A DNA stretch of 64,000 nt from Tamarix chinensis (taxonomy: Eukaryota > Streptophyta > Magnoliopsida > Caryophyllales > Tamaricaceae), in the NCBI GenBank assembly GCA_030549775.1, contig CM060175.1, positions 15,077,955-15,141,954 on the forward strand. Reading direction: 5' to 3'. This document shows, one piece after another, positions 34,542-46,940 of the stretch; the stretch's first letter is position 1, and every line of letters begins with the position of its first letter. A program made the position numbers and the translations under genes. Below the pieces are notes generated by a model that searched no databases, was not told the DNA's origin, and was given only the letters and a program-made list of their open reading frames with translations.

Positions 34542-37300
34542 GCATCACTTGGGGTTCTGTTTCATCTGCTGTAATAATATAAAGAGACATCACACATATT
34601 CGGCGTCGTGCTCAATGAGATTGCATATAAGTCTTGGGGCATAAACGCCTAAGTGTACAGTAAGTCTTGCGTCTGTCAACAAGCGGCAATCAACACTTTG
34701 AGTGCATCCCCGATGGAACACCGAGCATGGTGGAGTAGAAGGGGCGGATGATAAGCTCCATTGAGACTAGAGTATGATATGTGTTGATCGGGTTCATTGA
34801 TAGCGAATAAACACGGTCTGGGCGTGGGATCTTTTTCATTAATATAAATTGTTGGAGTTCATGTGACAAGGCAAAGTTGGGCACACAAGTGCTAATATAC
34901 CGGAGATAGATACGTTGTAATAAATATGTTCGAGGGCGAGATCTCGATATGGTTCTCAAGATAAATGGAGCAATGTTTGGCGTTTGTATGGTGGTTGTTT
35001 TGAGATTAGACTAGCTCGATAGAATTGTCAAGGTAAGGAAAAAATCTAAAAGCAAGGAGGTGATGTTAAAATCCTTTTATCTTGACATTGGATGCATTAT
35101 AGAATTGTCAGTGGAACGTTGTCTAACAAGTACAGCGACCTTGGTACTCCGTTGTCAAGCAAACAATGGTGAATGAGTTTGGACGGAAGCTAATGTCACA
35201 ATCAATGTATTACTAGTATACTTTAATGTACGCGTCATGTTGACAGGAGGTAGCAATAAGGTCCAGCAGGTTGGGTTGTTTGCAGTTGAACCATTTTAGG
35301 TTTGGATTATTTTAGATTATTTTATTATTCGAGTTGGATCGTTGTAGATGTGAGTTGTATTAGGTTTATTTGTTAGATTTGAGTTGAATTGGGTTCGGGT
35401 CATTTGAGTTAACTTGTTTGGTTCGGTCTGATTTGAGCTGGGTTAGATTATATTCGGATGATTTCTGATTTGGGTTAATTGGACATGTTGGGTTTGGATT
35501 AACTTGACAGATCGAGTCTTCTTAAATTTTGATGGTCGGGTTGGGTTTGGGTCAAATTAGTCCCAGATCGGATGACTTCATGTTTGGATCAAACTAGACA
35601 TTGACTAATAAAATTAATCAAACTCATTCACTTCATAAGTAAGCATTAAGTTAGACTTTATGCAAGTATGCGATTAAAAATATATTATTTACAACTACTT
35701 GTTTATTATTATAACTTTTTAATATTGTATTTTTATACAAGAAAATTGGTACAATTAAAATATCTTTGGTGAATGAGTATGTCCACAATAAGTAAAATTT
35801 ATAAAACAAAATATTTTTAAAAGTTTTAAATAAATAATACGATGCATGTAAAAAGTTCGTATTAAATTTGGTCTTATTGAGTTGGATTGATGACGTGTCA
35901 GGTTGAAAGTGGTTTTAATAGATAGCAGGTTACGGGTTGGGTTCCGGTCAGTTTAATTATATTTGGGTCAACGTTAGGTTGGATTAATTTTGTGTTAGTT
36001 TTGAGTCTAGTTGGATTTGGATTGATGAATTTTTCGAGTTATATAAGGTTGGATTTTGTATGAATTGGATTGGATCAACTTTTTATGGCTCTAATATTGA
36101 TATGTATGCTTCTTTTGATTAATATTATTTTTGATAATATGTCACAAGTATCATTTAGTACCCTTCCATATATTTCTACTATCCTATTATTAAAATTGTT
36201 TGCATATTCAACATGACGTTCATAAAATTATGAGATGTTTGATGCTTTAGCAACACTAAGACCTAAATCTCGCTTAACACCTAACACGTTATAATACTTA
36301 TGAAGGGAAGTTTGTTTCAATTTACGTTCTTGAAAATGGGATTGGATAACAGTTAAGTCATAGATACATCAAAGATTTTTAGAGATAATTATCAATTAAG
36401 GAAAAAAGCCCATACTTATTTCAATTAATTAAAGAATAAATATTTTTGAGTTCACAATAAAAAATAAACATTTAAAACTTGCTTTAATTTAGGAAAATAT
36501 TGATTAAAATAATTTTTTTATTGTAATAGGTTACATAATGCCTGCTTAACTAATTATCTTAATTTAACATCTTTTAACCAAAAAACTAGTTCTTTATTTT
36601 TCTTTACTTTAAGTTTTTTATTTACACTCACTCTTTCATTTATAATAGATAATACATTAAACTATTTTCATAGTAGTTGTTACTTTTAATATTATAACCT
36701 TTTTTATAGCCTATTTTTTTAATTTTACATTATTTTATTTTTTCATAATTTAAATATAATATAAGTGAAATTATTTTTTAAAAAATATTTTAAAAATAAT
36801 AAATTAGTTTGGAGTTAATTAATATATTAAGTGAATATCAATTTTTTGTAATTACATGCATATGTTTGTAATATGGAAAAAATATATCTTAAAATAATAT
36901 TCTTTTAATAGGAAATTTACACAATTGAAATGAACCTCAAACACTTATTATTTTATTATAAACTTCATAATATTTACTCGTTAATTATAACAACCTCAAA
37001 CATATCTCTCTCTCTCTCTCTCTCATCAATAGAGTGATGAATAACACTTGGTTCGATAATATAATGGTTTTAGGATTTAAACTTAATTAAAAAAGTTTTC
37101 AAAAATTATCTTAACTTCTACAACTATGTCGAACCTGCACTTATCATTTTATGGATAAAAAAAAGTACCTCTTGAGTTGCGATATAAGTTGTAGAGTTAT
37201 CTTTAGAGACTATATTTATTGTAAAGTTAATTTGAAATGCTTATTATAACATCCATTGTTTTGACTCCATTATACTTACATACTTGCTTTTTAGCTAATG
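34542..37300. other. No gene recognised; TGGGTT-like degenerate repeats
   Basis: 34560-35250 is fairly balanced in base composition and unassigned; the minus-strand frame at 34690-34959 has no domain I know. 35270-35570 and 35870-36090 are rich in GGGTTGG/GGATTGG words, like hAT subterminal arrays, but I could not pair terminal repeats or a duplication. 36100-37300 is AT-rich with a (TC)n run at 37004-37024. Confidence 0.45.
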
Positions 37301-38279
37301 CACTACTACAAAAGTAGAAAATAAACAACAACACATAGACACTTGTTTTAATAAATACATTTATATATAACCTATGTTGTGAAATGAAAAGAAAGTGAAA
37401 AGCAGGGTTAAGAGAGGAATGGTCATTAGAAAGATGTAGTTGGTGAGTTTAACATAATTACCACCCTCTAGTGGTTGGTCTAAATAATTAGTTATTGTGT
37501 GGGCTTTGGATAAGGTTTTGTGGACAAAATCGTTGTCTATGACTTAGTGGATTTTTTTTAGGGTAGTGGTTTTGGCTATAAATCATCGACTATACCTTAG
37601 TAGGTTCTACCCTCCCATTATTCACTATTAACCTATCAGACCTCTATTTTTCTCTCATGTTTGTACTAACTCACAGAGAATTGCTGTGCAAATTGCTTCT
37701 TCCTCTTTGTCTTCCACAATTGTTGTTTCCTTCACCTTTTTCCTTCTCTCTCTCTACTAGTTAACTCCATAGCCACCACTATCAACCATCGTCCTACCAT
37801 TATTGTCTTTCTCTTAATTAGAGGCGTGCAAATATCATCTTCTTTTTATATTATCAATTTTTGTCACGCTTTAACTATTTAGGAAATCATTGTAGTTCCT
37901 CATGTTTGCCAAGTAATGTGTTTTATATATCATATCATTAGAAGTTATTTGGCATCATTATTGTAATTATTAGTGTATTGTATGTGGAAATTACATGTTT
38001 CTAGCAATAAATCTACTAATCTATGTTTGTTTTATATACTTTTTGTTTAGATATCATTGTTGAAATTGTTCCAAAATTATCCTAGCGACTTTATTTTTAA
38101 CAAAAGATATAATGAATAATATGTGGATATACTCTAGTAGGTTAACTATAGAGTATATAGAATATGTTGGTGATATCCTTAGATTTATAGTTGACCATGA
38201 TGAAAATCCTTTGCTAATATGTTGTTCGTGTATAGATCATGGCAATAGTAAGAAGAAAGGTCATGCATATAGCTAATTA

Positions 38280-39850
38280 ATTAGGTTAACCTTAAGGAAG
38301 GTTGGTGGATCAACTACCAGAAAAATAAAATAAAAGAGAGAATATGAGAACTAAGAGGATGATTTGATCTTCAAAAACTCTTAAAAATCAAATACTCATA
38401 AATACCACTCTAGGATTTAGCAACTTGAGGTAAAGTTTGAAATATTTTGTAGAATTTAAGACAATACTCTTCACTCAAGCATTGAATGTGGATGTATGTG
38501 TGTCAAACACCACTTTGTAGTGAAGACATAATCTCCCCTTTAATTCACTTAGAACCACACTTATATAGAGTGTGTGGTTTCCTAAAAGAAACTAATTACC
38601 TTACAAAGCTAATCTAGTAACTCCTAACTAGATGTTTTCTAATAGAGTAAACTAGTTTAGTTAGAATGTAACTAAACCCAATAAGCTCTTATGTATCTTA
38701 TAATAATTACCTTCAAAAATTACAAGGAAAATTACCTTCTTAATGATCCCTAAGTTTGACTAGTAGGGCTATAAAAGGTTGGTTTCTTAAGTAATTACAA
38801 TAAGATAAAGAATAAACAAATTCTTTTATCATGTTAAGCTAAATAAAGAAAATACTATTTTTTTCTTCTAGTTGTTGGCAACCAATTGAGTTGATTGATG
38901 GATAGATTAATTGATCCTTAAATTAAGTTTAATTTAAGGTCTTGAAAATTCTATATTGGTCTACCCAACACCTTACCTTGTAGCTGCTATACTCTTTATC
39001 TCCCCTTTTGGTTTTGAAACCCAAAAGTTAGGGCTATGCAAAAAATCTATAATTTGAAAATCCGATCCAATATTTAAAAAATCCGATTCGACATTTTGGA
39101 TATCTTAACTTATTTTAGTCTAAAAGGATATCCACCATTCGAATATTCATTTTTTTACTAGATTATCTGATTCAAAAAAATATAAAATATTTTGTTGATT
39201 ATTTCAACAATACATCATATTATTGTGTTTTAAGTTTTAAATTTTATTTATTTTTATATTTTAAGTATTTATAATAATATTTTAATACTTATTTTAGATA
39301 AAATAAGACATTTATATAAATATTAATTGATATACGATCTTTATTTTTAAAAATATTCTAACAAAAGTTATTAAATTGATAAAATAGTATTTTCATACGG
39401 ATATTGGATATATCCTAATCTGGTCCATATCTGGTCATTATTTTTTGGATATCCACATCCTAGATATACGGTCTAAAAAATACAGAGTGGATATCCCAAA
39501 AAAAAATCCTAATGGATACAAATATATGATTTTATTCACCCCTACCAAAAGTGGTTGTTGCTAATGGCTTAATGTTTATGTGCTCATGGTTGGATAATAA
39601 GCCATATTTTAGCCTCCCATAACAAGGAAAATTTTATGGATTAAAACATAACTTTCATGGATTGCTCAATTAACTCATTAATTTTTCCTAAGTTAAAAGA
39701 GTTTTAAACTCTCACAACTTAGGAAAATTAATAAGTTGACTATTATTGTACTTGGGGAATGCTCCTGCATCAGAAGGGGTCAATTAAACATAAGATCATT
39801 TAATTATCCATGGATTTTATAAGACTTACATTAATTATATATAACATAGA
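38280..39850. other. Unclassified insertion within the CACTA transposase
   Basis: The related transposase copy at 58.8 kb runs without this block, so about 1.05 kb (excluding the MITE) was inserted here or lost there. Borders are approximate. It has no coding signal; a solo LTR is possible, but I could not show paired ends or a duplication. Confidence 0.4.
39029..39544. mobile_element. hAT-type MITE with a perfect 8-bp duplication
   Basis: The ends are TAGGGCTATGCAAAAAATC and, inverted, TAGGGGTGAATAAAATCAT. Both flanks are CCAAAAGT (39021-39028 and 39545-39552), an exact 8-bp target duplication. The 516-bp inside has GGATATCC-type repeats and no coding. Confidence 0.88.
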
Positions 39851-42078
39851 GATTTATCAGTGTCTAAACTAGTTGTGTCGACAACGATGATTTTGAATAT
39901 GATGACATTGGTAAAATGAAAGACTTGACAAATAATGGAGAAGAATAGTTTAGATACTATTAGAAAATGTCTGGAAATTTGGTTAATGATTAATAAATGC
40001 CTTTTTATGATGATTATACTAACTTCACAAGATTATCCGTTGTGCTAAAACTATACAACTTAAATACAACAAATGGATAGAGTGATAAAAACTTCACTTC
40101 ACTTCACTTCTCTAATTATTAAAATAGATGACCAGGAGGAAAATGTACATCCTTCTAGGGCATTTTAAGCAAAAAGAATTTTTAATCGATTAAGTTGATT
40201 TCTGAAATAAAAATCATGCTCTTCCTAATAATTCCATTTTGTATCGCAATAAATGTGCGCCATTAGATAAAGGCTTGGAGTGTCAAATGTCACAATTCAA
40301 GAAGTCTAAGGTTCTTGACAAGGTGTTGTGACATTTTTTAATTATAAAAAGATTCTATTGTATACTTATTAATGGGGAGAATTTAGATAGCCTTATATGA
40401 CATGTGAAAGAGAGGATTCATAATGGCAAGCTTAGACATTTGACTCAATGGATGATGAGTGATATCATATTTTATAAATTTGTTGTGAGTTGAGTCTTGT
40501 CCTTTGTTATGATGGAATGAACATTTTTAATAGGAACACAAACTACAACTTATTAATGGTTATCTTAGTGATATATAATCTCCCTCTATCATTATACATG
40601 AAGATAAATTAGATGATATTTATCTTTGCTCATATCGAGTCCAAATTATCCTAGTAATGATATTGATTTTATCTAACTCTTCTTATTGAAAATTTTAAGT
40701 ACATGTGAGATAATGGAATTGAAATATTTTAGGCACATCTCCTATAGTTATTTAACATAATAGCCATGTTACATGTACATTGAATGATTTTATGGCCTAT
40801 GGTAATATTTCTTGTTATAGTGTGCATGAACACTATTATTTGTTAAGATAACACATACTTCTAGCAATTATTAAAGAATAGAGAGACCACTTATCTTTTA
40901 CAAAATAGTTTTTACCTACAACTCATCATTTTCATAGACAAATAATTTTTTTAAATGAAAAAGTTGAAGAAGAAAGAGCTTTAAAGATGATCATAATACT
41001 CTAAGTATTAAAAATGTGAATGCAATAAATGTACCTTTTGAAAAAGAATGAGAAATTAGTTCTTACAGGTGGGTGAAATAAGATATCAATTTTTTTAATC
41101 ATCTATATTGAAAAAAACTTGTAAGTTTAACACTATCTTTATGTGATGCACATTGAGAAGAACATACCTAACGGTATAGTTAGTACACTTCTAAATGTAC
41201 CAAAGAAGACAAAGGATGGTATAAATGTTAGGTAAGACCAAATCGACATGGATATAAGAATATAATTACATCCTCAAAAAGTGGGAAATAAATTTTTTTT
41301 TACCTCCAATATGTTATAATCTTTCTGAAAAATAGAAGAAATTTCTTTGTGTGAGTATTTGAACATATTTAAGGTTTCAAAAGGATAATCATCAAGCACT
41401 AATAGCCTTGTGTTAATAAAATATTTGAAGTTAGGGGGTATGGAATCACATGATTATCATATTCTCATTCAATATTTATTGTTGGTGGTTATACAGTTTA
41501 TTTTACTAAATTATGTTCATAGTGTCATCACTTTATTTTGTTTCTTTTTAAACAAGATCTTTGCTAATCACTACAGAAAACTAGGATTTTAACGACCAAC
41601 AAATTTTGTCGTTAATGGCCGAAATTTGGTTGCTAATGTCAATAACGACCAAACAAATTATTGGTCATCGGTGGTCGTTATTGCTCCCTCGCGAAAGGCT
41701 TTAACGACTAACCAAAATTTTTTGGTCTTTAAAGCAATAACGACGACATATAATGTTGGTTGGTAAAGCAATAGCGACGACTTATAATGTTGGTTGCTAT
41801 AAGCAATAACGACGACTTATAATGTTGATCGCTATAAGAAATAGCGACAATGTATAATGTTGGTTGTTATAAACAATAGCGACGAAAAAAATATATCATC
41901 ATAAATAATATTGGCGATCAACTATTTTTTTGTAATTAAATAAATAAAAAATCATCACACCAATACCGAATAATTTTTCCTTCACCACTAAAATCCATTT
42001 ATTATTAGCGACATAATTTATTAGTCGCAAATGCCATAATTATATATTCAAGAATATAATTGGCATTTCAACATTTTT

Positions 42079-42175
42079 CTCAAACCCTACACCTGTATAT
42101 ATATATATATATATCTCCATTAAAATCTTCTCAAACCCTGTACCTGTATCCATATATATCCCTTTTAACACATGG
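42079..42175. repeat. Short tandem duplication with (TA)n
   Basis: TCTCAAACCCT followed by ACACCTGTAT / GTACCTGTAT occurs twice about 53 bp apart, with TA repeats. It is inside the nested CACTA element. Confidence 0.6.
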
Positions 42176-43649
42176 ATATAATTTTCTAAATACCTACCTA
42201 CAAACATTCAACTAAATATTCATAAAAATAGTTGTATTAAATGTCTGGTACAACAAAATATTTGATCAAATATAAATATATTACAAAAGAACTACAGGAT
42301 ATCATTGTATTACACAAATATCATGATAAGCAACCACCTAAAAATTAATCGTTCTATTCACCAAACCTAATAAACTTAGTCAGCTTTTCAAAATGAGTTG
42401 TATATGCAACAATAGAAATATAAAAATAATAATTAATATAAATATCAAATAAAAAATGACATATCATATTAAAAGAATGGATAAAATTGTCATCTATCAT
42501 TTTATATAGTGCTGATATGATGATGTGTTTATATATCTTTATGGTTGCAAGTGTTTTAGGAAAACTTGTGGTTATGAAACTCTTCAAAGCCAAGAAATGA
42601 GTTATTTGTTAACAAAGTTAATCAATCTTACATTGCAAGAAGTAATACATGTACATGTATATTAATGAATTGATTATTTAATTTTATTTTGTCCAATTGA
42701 TTAAAAGGTTTAAATCGATATCCTACATTTACAAAATTGTTTTTTCCTATTACACATACTAGAATATGGGTTCTTCTATCTAAGGTCAATAAGATCAAAC
42801 TAGATAGTATAAAGCTAATGCTTTCTTTTGATATTAAGTATATTTTTTTAGTGATTTCTTCCAACAATAAGTAGAGTTTTCATATAAGTTTATTTTTTAA
42901 ATTCATCCCATTAGACCAATCAGCTACTATTATATTATGAACCTGATTTTAGAAGTCAAAGGATTAGAAGGCCAAAACGACATTGATGGATATTTTTTCA
43001 GTAATTGGGTCATCAATGAAACAGGAGCCATTGTTTAGGAAATATGGTGGATGTTCAATAAGGGTCTTTGAGTTAAGAATGATTAGTATCGTCTTTTTTT
43101 TTAGTTTATCTTGGTCTAGTATTCAAGGTTTGGTGTGAGTGTGAATGTGAACAATTACTTGGATTTGTGGGTGTTTTATTCGTCTAATCTGGCCTCTTAC
43201 CAAATAATATGGTTTATCTTAATATTTGGTAGAATCTTTGTAATGATGGTTCATCTTTATCATTCTTTTTAGTTTAGTATTTTATTATAGTAGTTTTTTT
43301 TATGGGTTATAAAGTTGTGATCCTGATATACAAAGTGGCAGCTAAGGTAATGTACTATCAAGGTTCTTATTATAGTAGTTTTTTCGATTTCATTAGTTAA
43401 TGTTTTTTGGTATATGATGATTAGTTAAGTTATTTTTTATATTTGATATCTTTAATTAGTTGAATTTGTGCTATATAGTGATAGTTTTGACGTGTTTTAC
43501 CTCTGGTGTAAAAAACATGCTTTGATTATATTTTTTTGAGAGAAGAAATTATCACTATGTTATTTTTATCACTGCTTTGTAGTCATTAAAATTGTTATTG
43601 TAGTTTAATTTCTTTTAATTAGTTAGTTTTTTAGTTGTAATTAATTTTT

Positions 43650-43683
<34 letters not shown>

Positions 43684-43999
43684 CATCGTAGATGATGGTT
43701 AATTTTGCTTATGTGATTCTTAGGATTATATTATACAATAGTATTATTGTTATATGCTTAGGGCTTATAACAAGGGTAATCAATCAAGGATGCTCCACAT
43801 ATACAAAAATTAAGGGAGGTTCAACTGAGAATACATACTAATGAAGGAGAGACCATCAAGAGTGACCAAAAGGATGGGGGTTGCTACCCCTTTAAAATAG
43901 ATGTATTCCCTACCAAAAATGCAATAATTTTTTATAGTGTCAATAGAAACACAAGAGGACCCCAAATAAGATAAAAACAAGGTTTAAGAAGACATCAAG

Positions 44000-44560
44000 T
44001 GAAAAGAGAAGGTGAAATGGCCCGATGTTCCTAGAGATATGCCTTAGGCTCGTTCTCATGGACACTATCATTTGTACAGCGACACTCCAATTATCTATGT
44101 CCCCATACACTACAATAATAACACTGAACCTGATAGCCTTGACAATCCTTTCCTGTATGGTCCCTCTTGAATCACTTGCAAAAAAAGTGCCTTCACAGAT
44201 GGCTTAAGTAATGTTGGAATGCATATCCTCTCTACTTGTTGCCATATATGTAAATCATATTGATACCATAGGGATGCATACTATCCTCCCCTTCTTGCTT
44301 CTTTCTTGCAACCATGCCTCAAAACTAAAGCTCACATGCTCCCTCAAGCTCTCTCTTATACATGGACATAAGATCAAGTAATATGGCTCCCATTAGCAGT
44401 TTTTATAATCTTGTCTCAAGACCTAAAAAAATGATAAATATCCAACTCTTCACTTGCCTCCACCTCAAGTGCAAAAATAAGCTATGTTTCTAAACTTATT
44501 ATATTACTCCTTTACAGACTAGCTACCCTGGCAAATCACCATGAAATCTTGAAATCTCAT
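44000..44560 (-). pseudogene. Gag-like fragment with a CCHC knuckle inside the CACTA element
   Basis: The minus-strand translation near 44145-44095 gives CYYCSVWGHR, a stop, then LEC, i.e. C-x2-C-x4-H-x4-C with one stop codon. Upstream in the same orientation (about 44430-44340) LGLETRLxKLLMGAILL resembles a Copia gag stretch. It is short and decayed; a retroelement gag fragment carried or inserted inside the CACTA element is the best guess. Confidence 0.35.
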
Positions 44561-44929
44561 GTCGAGAAAGGCCATTACCATGAAAGATAAATGCCTACCT
44601 TTTTCCAAATTCCATACCCATTATATATATATGTATGCCGAGAAAGGCCATTACCACATAATTAACACATCCAAATTCCCAAATTCCGAACAATCCTCAC
44701 ATAACCGGGTCAAAATTCCCAAATTTCATAAATCAAGTATATACCACATAATTAACCCATCTAAATCAATCATACAACACACACATATTCAATTTAACCG
44801 ATAATTTAGCATAATCAAAGCTAATTCATAGAAATTTAATCAAAACAAAAGTTAGGATTTAGGATAACTTATACCAAATAATATCAGCCAAAATAGGGTG
44901 GATAAAGGGCACGGGAGCTTCGTCAAAGG

Positions 44930-45260
44930 TCAAGGAACTTCCGTCGATGGTGGACGTCGCTGGAGGTGGCAGCGGTGGCGTCGCTGTGGTGTCGTGGAAA
45001 TGGTGTTGAAGTAGGGTCGAGCAACCCATTCTGCTTCCCTACTCACATTGCTCGTCCGACCACAGCTGCTGCTGCCTTGCTCCCATGCTGTTGACGTCCA
45101 GTGGTTGTGTTGCAGTGGTTAGGTGGTGGCCGAAGAATGCACGTAGAGGCAGGAAAGGGAAAGGAGAAGGGAAGTAGGGGGTCAGGCCTCAACGCAAGAG
45201 ACAACAATGGTAAAGGAAGAGAGAGTAGGAAAGAACAGGGGCGGGGCCGGTCGCTAATGT
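44930..45260. other. GC-rich segment inside the nested CACTA element
   Basis: Much higher GC than its surroundings, with GGTGGCAGCGGTGGCG-like words. No domain is recognised in any frame. It may be a captured host fragment or a CACTA 5' UTR. Confidence 0.4.
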
Positions 45261-46940
45261 TTTTTTTTAAGTATCTAAAATATGATAATGGATAATTTTA
45301 TTTGAATTTTATTTAATAAAAACTATTAGGTAAAGATCCAAGAAATAAATTTTCTTTTTATACAAATTTAAGTGAATAATAATAATAATTTAACATATTT
45401 ATAAAAATGTCATCCGTAAATGAAAATAGGAAAAACATAAAAAAGAAATCATAAAGATGTTGCAGAAATTTCAAATATAAATTTTTTGAAGATCTTATCA
45501 ATCTCATAAAAATAAATAAATTCATTGACGTAAATATTTTCTATAGATAAAAATTATTGAATTTTTGCTACTATAACAAAATATAAATATATATTAGACT
45601 TAAACGCCTTTAGCGACCAAAAAAATTAACGATTAATGACTAAAAATTACATTGGTCTCTATAGATATACCAATAACAACGACTTTTAATGGTGGTCGTT
45701 AATAATATATCAATAGCGACTAGAAAAATTTTTTGTCACTAAATTGGTCATTAATGCACCAGTTTCTTGTAGTGAATATTATTGATATTTAGAGGTTGGA
45801 CAAATTGTAGGAATATCTTATAATTATATTTTGGTAGCTTGAGATGTTCTTTCCTCCATCTTTCTTTATGATCATTATATGTTTAACCTTTAACTTGGAT
45901 AGGAAGGTTAGATTATGTGGCCTAGTTCATTTAAATTGGTTGTATCCACTTGACATGTTCATCAAATTTTTAAAAAGCTACATGAGGAACCCGAATAGTT
46001 CAAAAGAATGTATTGTTGAGGTTTATCTAGTGGAGGAGGTGTTGATTTTTTTTATGAGTTCTTACTAGATGCTACTATTGCCTATCTTCCATTACCATGC
46101 CAATTAGGTATATTGGATGAAGGGAAAGGCATCGCAGTAAATGAATCCGAGTGTTCAACATTGATGATTCTAGTATACTAAAACAAGCTCACTTATATGC
46201 TTCATAATAGAGATGATGTCCAACCATGTGTGAAACAATACACACATATTATTAGTGCTTTGAAACCATTTAGAAGTGAGAAATGGCTATTAGAGAAATG
46301 TAATAAATCATTTTTGGAAAGGTTGACATTGCAGGTGTTCGATCGTAATACCAATTTATATTGGTTTTCACACCCCTCTAGTCAATAAGTATTGTGCAAC
46401 AACTCATACATGATTGATGGTAGTACTTTCTACATAAAAGAGTAAGATGATAAGAGTACTATGCAAACTAGTGGCATGTATAATATCTAAAACTTTGCAT
46501 TTATTAAGTGTCATAGACACAAATCCTATTTATACATCCATGACCTACTGGGGAGATCTAGCATATATGGCTATTGAATTACACATCTTTTATGGTTTCT
46601 TTTATTCGGCTACAAATGGGTTAACAAGAAAGAATGGTTTATAAGGGTAGAGCTTTCTAGACTTAGTATAAGTCGGACCCATTTATATTGACCTCACAAG
46701 CCAAATATGTATTCTATGTTACTGATCCAGCCAATAAATAGTGGTTTGTGGTTTCATTTGGTAAATAAATAAGATGATAACTTAGAATGGGACCTAGCTT
46801 CCTCATCTAATATTGATGATGCTAATGATGATGTATATGTGTGGGGTGATCATGACGAAGGATTTTATGTACTTAAATAAGATTTTGTGCATAAGGAAGA
46901 TAGATTCCACAATTTAAAGCGACGTAGATGATCAATGTAA

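Larger units (their letters stand above)
41569..45774. mobile_element. Nested CACTA element, no transposase
   Basis: The left end is CACTACAGAAAACTAGG and the right end inverted is CACTACAAGAAACTGGTG, the CACTA consensus. Both flanks are AAT (41566-41568 and 45775-45777), the 3-bp duplication expected. Subterminal regions (41590-41900 and 45600-45750) are packed with AACGAC/TAGCGAC motifs. No TNP2-like sequence lies inside, so it needs transposase in trans. It splits the older CACTA transposase exactly between two adjacent conserved blocks. Confidence 0.92.
38111..46930 (+). pseudogene. CACTA TNP2-type transposase, split and degenerate
   Basis: TNP2-like proteins cut CACTA elements at their ends. 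Recognised pieces in order: N-terminal transposase-associated region (38111-38275, MNNMWIYSSRLTIEYIEYV); LYNLNTTNGWSDKNFTSLL at about 40050; DNLPL-like and MHIEKNIPNGIVS at 41150; GGMESHDYHILIQYLLLV at 41440-41485. After the nested element: LEMFFPPSFFMIIICLTFNL (45840-45900), RLCGLVHLNWLYPLDMFIKF and AEEVLIFF-like (DUF4218 region); then NKCNKSFLERL. Finally SRTHLY.. and KWSVV-like sequence (DUF4216) at 46560-46770. Many stops are present. Confidence 0.75.
37301..46940 (+). mobile_element. Decayed CACTA (En/Spm) transposon
   Basis: It starts with CACTACTACAAAAGTAG, a typical CACTA end, after ATG. A degenerate TNP2-type transposase follows in the plus sense. The right end was not found; 46940 marks only the last recognisable coding sequence. 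The element is interrupted by an unclassified insertion (about 38280-39850) that contains a hAT MITE, and by a complete CACTA element (41569-45774). Confidence 0.7.

Noticed and set aside
34690..34959. 89-codon minus-strand frame
   Set aside because: No domain recognised; no support beyond openness.
35257..36090. Possible hAT element with GGGTTGG arrays
   Set aside because: The candidate ends match poorly and no 8-bp duplication was found.
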